This document shows positions 53,320-62,232 of a stretch of 64,000 nt of DNA, piece after piece. The DNA is taken from the NCBI GenBank assembly GCA_903930255.1, contig CAIYYA010000255.1:1-64000 (forward strand). Reading direction: 5' to 3'. The notes beneath the pieces are model-generated. The model was not told the origin of the DNA, did not search any database, and saw only the letters and a list, made by a program, of their open reading frames with translations. The first letter of the stretch is position 1. Each line of letters starts with the position of its first letter. Made by a program: the position numbers and the translations under genes. Source of the DNA: an uncultured beta proteobacterium. GTDB taxonomy: Bacteria; Pseudomonadota; Gammaproteobacteria; Burkholderiales; Burkholderiaceae_C.

Positions 53320-53967
53320 ATGAACAACAGTCCTACCCTCGATTCTGCAACTGAGCCCACGCCGCCGAACTCTGTGCTGATGGTGCCAATTCGCTCGTTG
53401 GGTGAAAACCACCGTGACCGTATCGCCGTGCATCTGAAGGCGCTCGATGCAAACGATCGCTATTACCGCTTTGGCTATGCCGCCAGCGATAGCCAGATTG
53501 ACGCCTATGTGAGTGCACTGAATTTTGCGCGTGATGAAATTTTTGGCATTTACAACCGTCACCTGCGACTCATCGCCATGGCACATCTGGCTTTTGCTCG
53601 CACGCCGGCAGGTGTTCCAGTGGTTGAGTTTGGTGTGTCGGTGCTGGCAAAAGCCCGTGGCCGCCAGTATGGCGCACGCCTTTTTGAGCGCGCCGTAATG
53701 CACGCACGCAACGAAGGTGTGCAGGTGATGTATGTGCATGTGCTGAGCGAAAACACCGCCATGCTCAAAATTGCCCGCCATTGCGGGGCTGTTTTTGTGC
53801 GCGATGGCGCAGAGTCCGAGGCGCACCTGAAATTGACCCCTGCCACCTTGAATACCCACCTCACAGAAATGGTTGAGGAACACATGGCGCAAGCCAATTA
53901 CCTGATCAAGCGCCATGCCAAACATTGGCGCGATGCCGTCGATGATTTGCAAAGTCCGTGGATTTAA
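53320..53967 (+). CDS. GNAT family N-acetyltransferase
   Basis: The protein has 215 residues. The acetyl-CoA-binding motif A is seen in VSVLAKARGRQYGARLFERAVMHARN, with motif B in ENTAMLKIARHCGAVF. The ORF track begins at 53080, but the first 80 codons are antisense to the neighbouring hypothetical gene and look random; ATG 53320 (MNNSPTLDSA) is the sensible start. The substrate is unknown. It precedes corC by 61 bases on the same strand. Confidence 0.85.
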   Translation: MNNSPTLDSATEPTPPNSVLMVPIRSLGENHRDRIAVHLKALDANDRYYRFGYAASDSQIDAYVSALNFARDEIFGIYNRHLRLIAMAHLAFARTPAGVPVVEFGVSVLAKARGRQYGARLFERAVMHARNEGVQVMYVHVLSENTAMLKIARHCGAVFVRDGAESEAHLKLTPATLNTHLTEMVEEHMAQANYLIKRHAKHWRDAVDDLQSPWI

Positions 53968-54028
53968 CTTGCATTAATCCGCTATCCTCGCGGCATGTTC
54001 AACAACCGCATGTCCTGCAGCACTGCCT

Positions 54029-54895
54029 GTGTCTGACCCTTCTCCTGCGCGCCCGGATCGGGATGACAAGCGCACGTTTTTTCAAAAAATTGCTGAATTT
54101 ATTCACCCTGGCCCTGACTCGACGGATGAATTGATCGACACCCTGGCTGAGGCCGAGCATAACCAGCTGATCGGTGCTGAGTCACGCAAAATGCTCGAGG
54201 GCGTGATCCGTATGGCGGACATGAGCGCGGGCGATGTGATGGTGCCCACACCGCGCATGGACATGATCGACATTGATGCGCCGTTTGACGAACTGCTGCA
54301 TGGTGTGATCGACACGGCGCATTCGCGTTTTCCGGTGTTTGAGCGCGAGCGCGAGAACATCATTGGCATTCTCATGGCCAAGGATTTTCTGAAACTGCAG
54401 CGAGCTCCCGAGCTGAGCATTCGCGCTTTGTTGCGTCCGGCGGTTTTTGTACCCGAGAGCAAGGTGCTCAATGATTTGTTGCGCGATTTTCAGAGCAACC
54501 ACAACCATTTGGCCATTGTGATTGACGAATTTGGCAGAGTTGCTGGTTTGGTCACGATTGAAGACGTGCTTGAAGAAATTGTGGGTGAAATCGAAGACGA
54601 GTTTGACATTGCCGACGATGAGGGTGACATCTTTGGGCTGGTCGATCGGAGTTATCGCGTCAGCGGTGACACCACCATTGAGCGGGTCGAGCATGCGTTT
54701 GGTGTCAAGCTGCAAAGTGCCGATCCCGATGATGACTTTGACACCATTGGCGGTTTGATTGCCCACGCCATGGGGCATGTGCCACGCCGTGGTGAGCGTC
54801 ATGAGATTGCCGGACTCGACTTTCTGGTGATGCTCACCAAAGGCGGTGCCGTCAAATGGTTCAAGGTCGCGCCGGTGCGTAATGAGTCTGCCTGA
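54029..54895 (+). CDS. corC: CorC/HlyC family protein with CBS domains (Mg2+/Co2+ efflux-associated)
   Basis: This cytoplasmic 288-residue member of the CorC/YbeX group has two CBS domains (about 65-185; ADMSAGDVMVPTPRMDMIDI and VPESKVLNDLLRDFQSNHNHLAIVIDEFGRVAGLVTIEDVLEEIVGEIEDE-type block) and a C-terminal CorC_HlyC transporter-associated domain (DTIGGLIAHAMGHVPRRGE). It is linked to magnesium and cobalt resistance and, in several genera, to lnt, which follows here after 34 bases. The start is GTG 54029 (SDPSPARPDRDDK); no ATG fits better. Confidence 0.92.
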   Translation: MSDPSPARPDRDDKRTFFQKIAEFIHPGPDSTDELIDTLAEAEHNQLIGAESRKMLEGVIRMADMSAGDVMVPTPRMDMIDIDAPFDELLHGVIDTAHSRFPVFERERENIIGILMAKDFLKLQRAPELSIRALLRPAVFVPESKVLNDLLRDFQSNHNHLAIVIDEFGRVAGLVTIEDVLEEIVGEIEDEFDIADDEGDIFGLVDRSYRVSGDTTIERVEHAFGVKLQSADPDDDFDTIGGLIAHAMGHVPRRGERHEIAGLDFLVMLTKGGAVKWFKVAPVRNESA

Positions 54896-54929
54896 GTTCG
54901 GTGCATGAGCAATGGGTGAGGACTGAGGG

Positions 54930-55084
54930 ATGCAGAAAATACAAATATCCCATTTCAGGCGGCACTGGCGAGCGCATTGCTTCGTTGCTCATCGCTTTTG
55001 TGGTCTTGCCATACCGCACTCTGAAGGCCTAGCGTTGCATCCCTCCAGCACTCGCCAAAAACGGAACATTTGCAATTTCTGCAT
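54930..55084. repeat. Imperfect inverted-repeat element at the 5' end of lnt
   Basis: About 32 bases beginning ATGCAGAAAATACAAATATC are repeated in inverse orientation at about 55053-55084 (GGAACATTTGCAATTTCTGC). By eye about 24 of 32 positions pair. The 155-bp segment supplies the start codon and first ~51 codons of the annotated lnt and has the ends of a small non-autonomous element, but I see no target duplication. Confidence 0.35.
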
Positions 55085-56627
55085 CTCTAATTTGTTCGCA
55101 TTGCTCGCGGGTGCGCTGCTCGCCGCCAGCCTGGCCTGGCCAACCAGCGTGCCGCAAGCCCTTGCCCCACTTGGGTTGGTGCAGGGACAGCCGCTCTGGT
55201 GGGGGGCTTGCCTGGCCATGACCGTGTTGGCAGGCTTGCTGGATTCGAGCCAGAGCTGGCGCACGGCGGCTCTGCGCGGTTGGCTCTTTGCCACGGCTTG
55301 GCTGGCTTGCACCTTCGGCTGGCTGTTTACCTCGATGCATACCTATGGCGGATTAAGCGCTCCGCTGGCTTTGTTGGCCGTCATCATTTTGGCTGGATTT
55401 TTGGCAATTTACTATGCGTTTTTTTGTGGTTTGTATAAGGCGCTAGCGCCCGTCAATCAAGCGCTAAGCGCTCTTTGTTTTGTAGCGACTTGGTTGCTTG
55501 CAGAGCTCGCACGAGGTGTCTTGCTGAGCGGGTTTGGCTGGGGCTCAGTGGGTTATACGCAGTTGGATGGCCCTCTTGCAGGGTGGCTGGCTTGGCTGGG
55601 TGTATATGGTTGCGGTGCCTTCGTGGCGAGTTTGGCGGCCTTGCTGGCGCTGGCTTGGCGCACGTCGAACGGGCGCCGCGCCGCTGGCCTGGCTCTGGGT
55701 TCGCTCGCTTTGCTGCTCTCGGGCACCCTGTTGCCGCAGCTGCAAGGCGCTAGCGCCGGACTATTGAACGTCACATTGCTGCAAGGCAACATCGCGCAGG
55801 AAGAAAAATTTGAAGCCAGTAGCGGTGTGCCCAAGGCGCTGCGCTGGTATGGTGAGCAACTTCAGGCCAGCCGCAGTGCGCTCATCATTACCCCCGAGAC
55901 TGCGCTGGCCTTGCTGCCCGAACAACTGCCAGATGGCTACTGGCAGGCTTTGCAACAGCGCTTTGCCACGGGAGAGCAGGCTGCCCTGGTGGGAATTCCG
56001 CTGGGCAGTTATACCGAAGGCTATACCAATTCGGTGGTTGGCTTGAAACCGGGGCAAGCTGCACCCTGGCGTTACGACAAGCACCATCTGGTGCCGTTTG
56101 GTGAGTTCATTCCGCCGTTTTTTCGCTGGTTTACGAATCTGATGCACATTCCCCTGGGTGATTTCAGCCGGGGTGCTTTGCCGCAACCGAGCTTTGAATG
56201 GCAAGGCCAGCGATTGGCGGCCACTATTTGTTATGAAAATCTGTTCACCGAAGAACTCGCCACGCAGTTCGCCGATGCAGCGCTGGCACCGACCATTCTG
56301 TTCAACATCAGCAATATGGGCTGGTTTGGCGAGAGTCTGGCAATGAACCAGCATCTGCAAATTGCCCGCATGCGTGCACTGGAATTTGGCCGCCCTTTTT
56401 TGCTGGCTACTAACACAGGTCAAACAGCCATCGTCAACTACCAGGGCAAGGTTACGCACCTAGCTCAAGCGCATGTGGCAACAGCGCTGCACGGTGTGGT
56501 TGAAGGGCGCACGGGTTTCACGCCCTATGCCGGCTGGGTTTCGCAATTCGGACTCTGGCCACTGTGGCTGTTCGGGTTGGGGGTGTTGGGGGCATTGCAT
56601 TGGACGCGAAAACATCGATCACTTTGA
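54930..56627 (+). CDS. lnt: Apolipoprotein N-acyltransferase
   Basis: Lnt adds the third acyl chain to lipoproteins in the inner membrane. The first part has several membrane helices (ALLAGALLAASLAWP and beyond); the nitrilase-like periplasmic domain carries the catalytic triad: Glu in IITPETALALLP, Lys in RYDKHHLVPFGEFIPP and Cys in AATICYENLFTEE. The start ATG 54930 has GAGG eight bases upstream. The first ~50 residues are not like normal Lnt and lie in an inverted-repeat segment, so the older start may be near 55090. Residues around KALAPVNQALSAL (about 170-182) match the palindromic repeat. The last codons lie in a 50-bp sequence that is repeated 388 bases downstream. Confidence 0.9.
   Translation: MQKIQISHFRRHWRAHCFVAHRFCGLAIPHSEGLALHPSSTRQKRNICNFCISNLFALLAGALLAASLAWPTSVPQALAPLGLVQGQPLWWGACLAMTVLAGLLDSSQSWRTAALRGWLFATAWLACTFGWLFTSMHTYGGLSAPLALLAVIILAGFLAIYYAFFCGLYKALAPVNQALSALCFVATWLLAELARGVLLSGFGWGSVGYTQLDGPLAGWLAWLGVYGCGAFVASLAALLALAWRTSNGRRAAGLALGSLALLLSGTLLPQLQGASAGLLNVTLLQGNIAQEEKFEASSGVPKALRWYGEQLQASRSALIITPETALALLPEQLPDGYWQALQQRFATGEQAALVGIPLGSYTEGYTNSVVGLKPGQAAPWRYDKHHLVPFGEFIPPFFRWFTNLMHIPLGDFSRGALPQPSFEWQGQRLAATICYENLFTEELATQFADAALAPTILFNISNMGWFGESLAMNQHLQIARMRALEFGRPFLLATNTGQTAIVNYQGKVTHLAQAHVATALHGVVEGRTGFTPYAGWVSQFGLWPLWLFGLGVLGALHWTRKHRSL
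55431..55478 (-). repeat. Dispersed palindromic repeat, copy F, inside lnt
   Basis: On the minus strand it reads GAGCGCTTAGCGCTTGATTG then GACGGGCGCTAGCGCCTTAT, matching copy C closely. On the coding strand it is in frame as YKALAPVNQALSAL, the same translation frame as copies C and H. It lies in a loop between membrane helices of Lnt. Confidence 0.65.
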
Positions 56628-57043
56628 AGTCAAAACCAGTTTGCTTGAGCGATTTTTGCGCGTTTAACTTCTCTAATTTTGTTTTGCCGTAGTTGCCCCA
56701 CTCTCCCCCAACCCCTCTCGCCCCGCCGGGCGAGAGGGGAGCTTTTAACAGCCACATTTGGCCGGTGCAAACTTCGAAGTTTGTGATCAACAACCCTGTA
56801 TTTGTGTACGGATATCAATATCCAAAATGGCGATTGATGCCGGTTGGATTTTGTGACCAACACTTTGTACCCAGTTCATCACGAAGCAATGGTGGTTGCT
56901 CACACTTATCGCCATGCTAACCGGCCAAATGTGGCTGTTCGGCTCCCCTCGCGCCCGTCGGGGCGAGAGGGGTTGGGGGACATTGAGTTTGAAGCGAAAA
57001 CATCGATCACTTTGAAGTCAAAACCAGTTTGCTTGAGCGATTT
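56606..57043. repeat. Inverted-repeat (MITE-like) element bounded by 50-bp direct repeats, between lnt and the ATPase gene
   Basis: Identical 50-bp copies lie at 56606-56655 and 56994-57043 (GCGAAAACATCGATCACTTT...); the first covers the lnt stop codon. Between them are ~60-bp inverted repeats, 56704-56765 and 56921-56980 (TCCCCCAACCCCTCTCGCCC...), about 90% alike, each with its own GC-rich hairpin. The 155-bp core has a perfect palindrome CAAACTTCGAAGTTTG at 56768-56783 and a near-palindrome GGATATCAATATCC. No ORF in this 555-bp gap looks real. It is most simply a non-autonomous mobile or REP-like unit, with the direct repeat made on insertion or by recombination. Confidence 0.7.
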
Positions 57044-57122
57044 CTGTGCGTTATGGCTCGATTGGCTTCTTTTTGTAGCACTTACCCCCACTCTGCCTGC
57101 AGCGGGGATCACTTTGGTTTTG

Positions 57123-57168
57123 AAAAACCTGCAATGTGAAAATTAAATCTTCACATTGCAGGTTTTTT
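57123..57168 (+). terminator. Strong hairpin with U tract just upstream of the ATPase gene
   Basis: AAAAACCTGCAATGTGAA and TTCACATTGCAGGTTTTT are perfect 18-base arms around a nine-base loop, followed by Ts. It has the form of a bidirectional intrinsic terminator, yet it ends only 15 bases before the ATPase ATG. It may insulate the inserted gene from lnt transcription, or act as an operator or end sequence of the insertion. Confidence 0.7.
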
Positions 57169-57182
57169 GCTAACATGACCCC

Positions 57183-58352
57183 ATGATTGAACGCACCATC
57201 ACCCCTTTGCTGCGGCAACTGGCCAGCCAATACCCCGTCATCACCCTCACCGGACCGCGCCAAAGTGGCAAGACCACGTTGGCTAAGAGCCTGTTTGCTG
57301 GCAAGCCCTATGTGACTCTTGAAGACCCTGACATGCGCCGCTTCGCAGCTGAAGACCCCTGGGGATTTTTGGCGACTTACCAACAAGGTGCCATCTTTGA
57401 CGAGATTCAGCGGGTACCCGAACTGGCCTCATATTTGCAGGGAATGGTCGATGCCGACCCACAGCCTGGACGTTTCTTGCTGACGGGTAGCCATCAGTTT
57501 GAGTTGATGACACAAGTGTCGCAATCACTGGCTGGGCGCACGGCCGTGCTACGCCTGTTGCCGTTTACGCTGGCTGAGGTGCAGCGCATCAAGGTGGAAA
57601 ATGCACCCGATCTGGCGCAAACCCTGCTGACCGGTTTTTATCCTCGCATCCATGACAAAGGCCTGAACCCTTCGCAGGCGTTGGCAGATTATTTTGCAAC
57701 CTATGTGGAGCGGGATTTGCGGCAACTGGCGGCGGTGCATGATTTGCAGAGGTTTGAGCGGTTTGTGCGTTTGTGTGCCGGACGCACCGGGCAATTGCTC
57801 AACCTTAACAGCCTTGGCAACGATGCAGGCGTGTCACATGTCACGGCTCGGGCTTGGGTGGACCTGCTGCAAACGAGCTACATCGTGCATTTGCTGCCCC
57901 CCTGGTTTACCAACAGCGGCAAACGCCTGATCAAGGCATCCAAACTGTATTTTTATGATGTCGGACTGGCCTGTTGGTTGCTGGGCTTGCGCACCGCACA
58001 GCAGGTTGCACGCGACCCCCTGTGGGGCAGTTTGTTTGAAAATTTCATCATCATGGAAGCCATGAAAGACCGGCTGAATGCAGGGGAAAGTGCCGAAATG
58101 TATTTTTACCGCGACTCAGAAGGCAATGAAGTTGATTTGTTGCTGCCTACAGGGGGCAAGATGCACGCCATCGAAATCAAAGCGGGGGCAACGGTGAACC
58201 CGGATTATTTCAAAGGGCTGAAAAACTTTGCTGCGCATCACCCGGCAGCGGTATCGGGTGGGGGGGTGGTGTTTGGCGGCACGCAAAACCAAAACCGCAG
58301 TGACTGGCCGGTGTATTCATGGCTAAGTTTGAAGAACAAGCCGCATGCGTAA
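57183..58352 (+). CDS. AAA-type ATPase with C-terminal DUF4143 nuclease-like domain
   Basis: In this 389-residue protein the N-terminal AAA_14 domain has the Walker [19 protein letters not shown] (about 20-37), Walker [11 protein letters not shown] and the sensor [11 protein letters not shown]. The DUF4143 part (from about 180, [20 protein letters not shown]) ends in [21 protein letters not shown] and [10 protein letters not shown], which has the ExD..ExK form of the PD-(D/E)XK nuclease fold. The family is widespread and often horizontally moved, with function unproven; defence or maintenance roles are suspected. It stands between lnt and glyQ, which are usually neighbours, together with the repeat element and hairpin, so it is an insertion. 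No ribosome site is evident before the ATG. Confidence 0.9.
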   Translation: MIERTITPLLRQLASQYPVITLTGPRQSGKTTLAKSLFAGKPYVTLEDPDMRRFAAEDPWGFLATYQQGAIFDEIQRVPELASYLQGMVDADPQPGRFLLTGSHQFELMTQVSQSLAGRTAVLRLLPFTLAEVQRIKVENAPDLAQTLLTGFYPRIHDKGLNPSQALADYFATYVERDLRQLAAVHDLQRFERFVRLCAGRTGQLLNLNSLGNDAGVSHVTARAWVDLLQTSYIVHLLPPWFTNSGKRLIKASKLYFYDVGLACWLLGLRTAQQVARDPLWGSLFENFIIMEAMKDRLNAGESAEMYFYRDSEGNEVDLLLPTGGKMHAIEIKAGATVNPDYFKGLKNFAAHHPAAVSGGGVVFGGTQNQNRSDWPVYSWLSLKNKPHA

Positions 58353-58456
58353 ACTTCAATCAAGACCATTGCGCCCCAGCCCGTAAAATCGCCCCCTTGC
58401 ACGCTGCTTCTGGTGTGCGGTTTTCAACTTCTGGGCTGTTGTTGCCCCTTCCATTT

Positions 58457-59377
58457 ATGTTGACATTTCAGCAAATCATTTTGAAACTGCAGTCGTACTG
58501 GGATGCTCAGGGCTGTGCGTTGTTGCAGCCCTACGACATGGAAGTGGGCGCTGGTACGTCACATACAGCTACATTTTTAAGAGCGCTTGGGCCAGAACCC
58601 TGGAAGGCTGCCTACGTGCAGCCAAGCCGTCGCCCAAAAGACGGGCGCTACGGCGAGAACCCGAACCGGCTGCAGCACTATTACCAATATCAGGTCGTGC
58701 TGAAACCGGCGCCGAGCAACATTTTGGAGTTGTATCTGGGCAGCCTGGAGGCGTTGGGCTTTGATTTGAAAAAAAACGACATCCGCTTTGTCGAAGACGA
58801 TTGGGAAAACCCAACCCTGGGTGCCTGGGGTCTTGGCTGGGAGGTTTGGCTCAACGGCATGGAAGTGACCCAGTTCACCTATTTCCAGCAGGTTGGCGGC
58901 ATCGACTGCAAGCCCATCACGGGCGAAATTACCTATGGGCTGGAGCGCCTGGCGATGTATCTGCAAGGTGTGGACAACGTTTATAACCTGCTCTGGACGC
59001 AAGCTGCTGATGGCAGCCAGCTGACTTATGGCGATGTGTACAAACAAAACGAGGTTGAGCAGTCCACCTACAACTTTGAGCACAGCGATGCCGATTTCTT
59101 GTTTACGGCCTTTAGTGCCCATGAAAAACAGGCCAAGCATCTGATGGATGTGCAATTGGCTTTGCCCGCTTATGAACAGGTGCTGAAATGTGCGCACAGT
59201 TTCAACCTGCTGGATGCGCGTGGCGCCATCAGCGTGACTGAACGCGCAGCCTACATCGGGCGCATTCGCAATCTGGCGCGGGGTGTGGCACAAAGCTACT
59301 TTGACAGCCGCGAGCGCCTGGGTTTTCCCATGGCACCGCGCGAGTGGGTTGCCCAAATGAGCAAAAAGGCAGCCTAA
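58457..59377 (+). CDS. glyQ: Glycyl-tRNA synthetase alpha subunit
   Basis: The heterotetrameric bacterial GlyRS alpha chain (306 residues) charges tRNA-Gly. It is recognised by [64 protein letters not shown] and QVVLKPAP at the N-terminus. The track start 58319 overlaps the ATPase gene; ATG 58457 matches the universal N-terminus and leaves a 104-base spacer that probably holds the promoter. glyS follows after 34 bases. Confidence 0.96.
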   Translation: MLTFQQIILKLQSYWDAQGCALLQPYDMEVGAGTSHTATFLRALGPEPWKAAYVQPSRRPKDGRYGENPNRLQHYYQYQVVLKPAPSNILELYLGSLEALGFDLKKNDIRFVEDDWENPTLGAWGLGWEVWLNGMEVTQFTYFQQVGGIDCKPITGEITYGLERLAMYLQGVDNVYNLLWTQAADGSQLTYGDVYKQNEVEQSTYNFEHSDADFLFTAFSAHEKQAKHLMDVQLALPAYEQVLKCAHSFNLLDARGAISVTERAAYIGRIRNLARGVAQSYFDSRERLGFPMAPREWVAQMSKKAA

Positions 59378-59411
59378 GGCTTGGTTCCTGATAGCAACCG
59401 CACCCAACATC

Positions 59412-61553
59412 ATGACTTCTCAAAACCTCCTTGTTGAACTATTCGTTGAAGAGCTGCCACCCAAAGCGCTGAAAAAGCTGGGTGACGCCTTTGCCATGCA
59501 ACTCGCTGAGCAATTGCGCACACTGGGCTTGGCTCGCGCAGACTCAGTGGTCACTGCTTTTGCTTCACCACGACGCCTGGGTGCTCACATCACCGATGTA
59601 GCCGCCAAGGCTGCTGACAAAGCCGTGCAGCAAAAACTCATGCCGGTCAGTGTCGGTTTGGATGCCTCGGGCAACGCCACTGCCGCGTTGCTGAAAAAGC
59701 TGCAGGCACTGGGAGCCGATGTGTCTGATCCGGTGTTTGCCGTGGCCGCCTTGCGCAAAGCGCCTGACGGCAAGGCTGATGCACTGTTTTACGACAGCCA
59801 GGTGAATGGTGCGACGCTCGATACAGGTCTGCAAGTGGCGCTTGAGGCAACCCTGGCCAAGCTGCCGATCCCCAAGGTTATGAGCTACCAGCTGGAGACT
59901 GATTGCGCCTTGCCAGGTTGGAGTAGTGTGAATTTTGTGCGTCCGGCGCATGGTTTGCTGGCCTTGCATGGCAGCACGGTGGTGCCGGTGAAGGTGCTGG
60001 GGTTGACGGCTGGCAACACCACACAGGGTCACCGTTTTGAGGCAACAGTGTCGCCAGTGCTGATTCAAAATGCCGATGACTACTCGCAAACCCTGGCACG
60101 CGACGGCGCGGTGATGGCATCCTTTGCCGAACGCCGTGCCGAGATCGTGCGCCAGCTCGGTGCTGCAGCTGAAAAAGTGGGTGGCGACTGCAAGCCGATT
60201 CAGGACGAGGCGCTGCTTGATGAGGTGACCGCTTTGGTCGAACGCCCGAATGTGTTGGTGTGCAGCTTTGAAAAAGAATTTCTCGAAGTGCCGCAAGAGT
60301 GCCTGATTTTGACCATGAAGGCCAATCAGAAATACTTTCCGCTGCTCGACGCCCAAGGCAAGCTGACCAACCAGTTTCTGGTGGTGAGCAACATCAACCC
60401 GGCCGATGCCAGTTTTGTGATTGGCGGCAATGAACGCGTGGTGCGCCCGCGCTTGAGCGATGCCAAGTTTTTCTTTGACCAAGACCGCAAAAAGTCGCTT
60501 GAATCGCGCGTGGCCGGGCTCGACAAGGTGGTGTATCACAACAAGCTGGGCACGCAGGGCGAGCGCATGGCCCGGGTTTGCAACATTGCCTACGCGCTGG
60601 GTGTGCAGTTGGGCGATGCCACCCTGGCCGAGCAGGCTGAGCAGGCCGCAAGATTGGCCAAAACTGATTTGCTGACCGACATGGTGGGCGAGTTCCCAGA
60701 GTTGCAAGGCATCATGGGCGGCTACTACGCGCGCCATGATGGTTTGGGTGAGGTCATTGCTGAGGCCATAGAAGACCATTACAAACCGCGTTTTGCCGGC
60801 GATGCACTGGCACGCAATGATGTTGGCCTGGTGGTGGCGCTGGCCGACAAGCTCGAAACCTTGGTGGGCATGTTTGGCATTGGCAATCTGCCAACCGGCG
60901 ACAAAGACCCTTTTGCCCTGCGCCGCCATGCACTCGGGGTGATCCGCATGCTGGTCGAAAAGGACCTGCCGCTTGATTTGAATGCCTTGGTTGCTGCGGC
61001 CATCCCTGCTTTTGGCAACAAAATTGTCGATGCCAATGTGGCTCTGTGCGACTTTGTCTTTGACCGTCTGGCAGGCTCCTTGCGTGAGCAAGGTTACAGC
61101 GCGCTCGAGGTCGATGCCGTGCTGGCGCTGCGCCCACAGTGTTTGGGTGATGTGCCCGCGCGCTTAGCTGCAGTGCGCTCTTTTGCCGCGTTGCCAGAAG
61201 CGCCGGCCTTGGCTGCGGCCAACAAGCGCATTAGCAATATTCTGAAAAAAGCCGACAACGCGGCCATTGCAGACGCCCATGTGAGCGTTGTGCTACTCAA
61301 AGAGCCAGCAGAAATTGCACTTTACGCTGCCATGCAAGCCATTGCCCCAAGAGCGTTGGCGCAGTTTGATGCCGGGGAATATGCCGCTTCGTTGCAAGCA
61401 TTGGCAGCGCTGCGTGAGCCGGTGGATGCATTTTTTGAAGGCGTGATGGTGAATGCCGAGGCCCTGGACGTGCGCCTAAACCGCCTTGGGTTGCTGAAAA
61501 CCCTGCACCTGGCGATGAACCAGGTGGCCGATTTGTCACGCCTGGCGACCTGA
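59412..61553 (+). CDS. glyS: Glycyl-tRNA synthetase beta subunit
   Basis: The 713-residue beta chain works with GlyQ in tRNA recognition and aminoacylation. Typical blocks are LLVELFVEELPPKALKKLG at the start, ECLILTMKANQKYFPLLD, LTNQFLVVSNI, ARLSDAKFFFDQD-like RPRLSDAKFFFDQDRKKSL and the HD-like region DLLTDMVGEFPELQGIMGGYYA. The DALR anticodon-binding part ends the protein. Full length. The 508-residue minus-strand ORF over it is a shadow. gmhB follows by 33 bases in the same direction. Confidence 0.96.
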   Translation: MTSQNLLVELFVEELPPKALKKLGDAFAMQLAEQLRTLGLARADSVVTAFASPRRLGAHITDVAAKAADKAVQQKLMPVSVGLDASGNATAALLKKLQALGADVSDPVFAVAALRKAPDGKADALFYDSQVNGATLDTGLQVALEATLAKLPIPKVMSYQLETDCALPGWSSVNFVRPAHGLLALHGSTVVPVKVLGLTAGNTTQGHRFEATVSPVLIQNADDYSQTLARDGAVMASFAERRAEIVRQLGAAAEKVGGDCKPIQDEALLDEVTALVERPNVLVCSFEKEFLEVPQECLILTMKANQKYFPLLDAQGKLTNQFLVVSNINPADASFVIGGNERVVRPRLSDAKFFFDQDRKKSLESRVAGLDKVVYHNKLGTQGERMARVCNIAYALGVQLGDATLAEQAEQAARLAKTDLLTDMVGEFPELQGIMGGYYARHDGLGEVIAEAIEDHYKPRFAGDALARNDVGLVVALADKLETLVGMFGIGNLPTGDKDPFALRRHALGVIRMLVEKDLPLDLNALVAAAIPAFGNKIVDANVALCDFVFDRLAGSLREQGYSALEVDAVLALRPQCLGDVPARLAAVRSFAALPEAPALAAANKRISNILKKADNAAIADAHVSVVLLKEPAEIALYAAMQAIAPRALAQFDAGEYAASLQALAALREPVDAFFEGVMVNAEALDVRLNRLGLLKTLHLAMNQVADLSRLAT

Positions 61554-61586
61554 GCCGCGTTACACCCCCTTCCTTCAAGGCACATC

Positions 61587-62168
61587 ATGATTCCAATCAA
61601 ACTGGTCATTCTCGACCGCGATGGCACGATCAACCACGACAGCGACGAATACATTAAAAACGCTGATGAGTGGCAGCCGCTGCCTGGTGCGATGGAAGCT
61701 ATTGCCAAGCTGAACCATGCGGGCTGGCATGTGATTGTGGTGTCGAACCAATCGGGTTTGGGGCGCGGCCTGTTTGATGTGTCGGACCTGAACGACATTC
61801 ACGCCAAGATGCATCGCTTGCTGGCATCTGTGGGTGGACGCATTGACGCGGTGTTTTATTGCCCGCACGCACCCGATGAGGTGTGCAATTGCCGCAAACC
61901 CAAGAGTGGGCTTTATGAGCAAATTGCTGAGCGTTACAACATCGATTTGAAAAATGTTGCGACTGTGGGCGATTCGGCGCGCGACCTGGTTGCCGGTGCC
62001 AGCATGGGCTGCGAGCCACACTTGGTGCTAACCGGAAAATCAGCGGTGCTTAAAGGGCGCGCCTTGACAAGCGAGTTTCCGCCGGGAACCCAGGTGCATG
62101 CTGATTTGGCTGCTTTTGCCGAGTTTTTTGTGCAGCGTGAAGCCGTGTTGAATGAGCGGTTGGCCTGA
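61587..62168 (+). CDS. gmhB: D-glycero-D-manno-heptose 1,7-bisphosphate 7-phosphatase
   Basis: This HAD-superfamily phosphatase (193 residues) of the ADP-heptose pathway for the lipopolysaccharide inner core has the nucleophile motif LDRDGTINHDSDEYIK with the Asp pair. The substrate loop holds the family zinc cluster CPHAPDEVCNCRKP (Cys-x-His and Cys-x-Cys), and motif III is GDSARDLVAG. The start ATG 61587 is clear. It lies between glyS and plsC, the usual Burkholderiales order, and is likely co-transcribed with them. Confidence 0.93.
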   Translation: MIPIKLVILDRDGTINHDSDEYIKNADEWQPLPGAMEAIAKLNHAGWHVIVVSNQSGLGRGLFDVSDLNDIHAKMHRLLASVGGRIDAVFYCPHAPDEVCNCRKPKSGLYEQIAERYNIDLKNVATVGDSARDLVAGASMGCEPHLVLTGKSAVLKGRALTSEFPPGTQVHADLAAFAEFFVQREAVLNERLA

Positions 62169-62183
62169 ATATTGCTATATTAA

Positions 62184-62230
62184 TTGAAGCTGCTGACGCA
62201 TTCTGCATAAGCGCTAGAGCCCAATTATTC
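62184..62230 (+). repeat. Dispersed palindromic repeat, copy G (gmhB–plsC spacer)
   Basis: It reads TTGAAGCTGCTGACGCATTC then GCATAAGCGCTAGAGCCCAA, one of the best matches to the consensus. It fills the 64-bp space between gmhB and plsC and ends at the plsC start, so its hairpin may affect plsC translation or transcript ends. Confidence 0.65.
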
Positions 62231-62232
62231 AA

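Noticed and set aside
56628-57182. Short ORFs (for example 56693-56920, 56844-57146) in the lnt–ATPase gap
   Set aside because: They run through inverted and direct repeats, have no ribosome sites and no conserved pattern.
58319-58456. N-terminal extension of the glyQ ORF
   Set aside because: It overlaps the ATPase gene and does not belong to the universal GlyQ N-terminus.
59565-61091. 508-residue minus-strand ORF opposite glyS
   Set aside because: Antisense to an intact glyS; the His/Gln-rich composition is the mirror of coding-strand codon bias.
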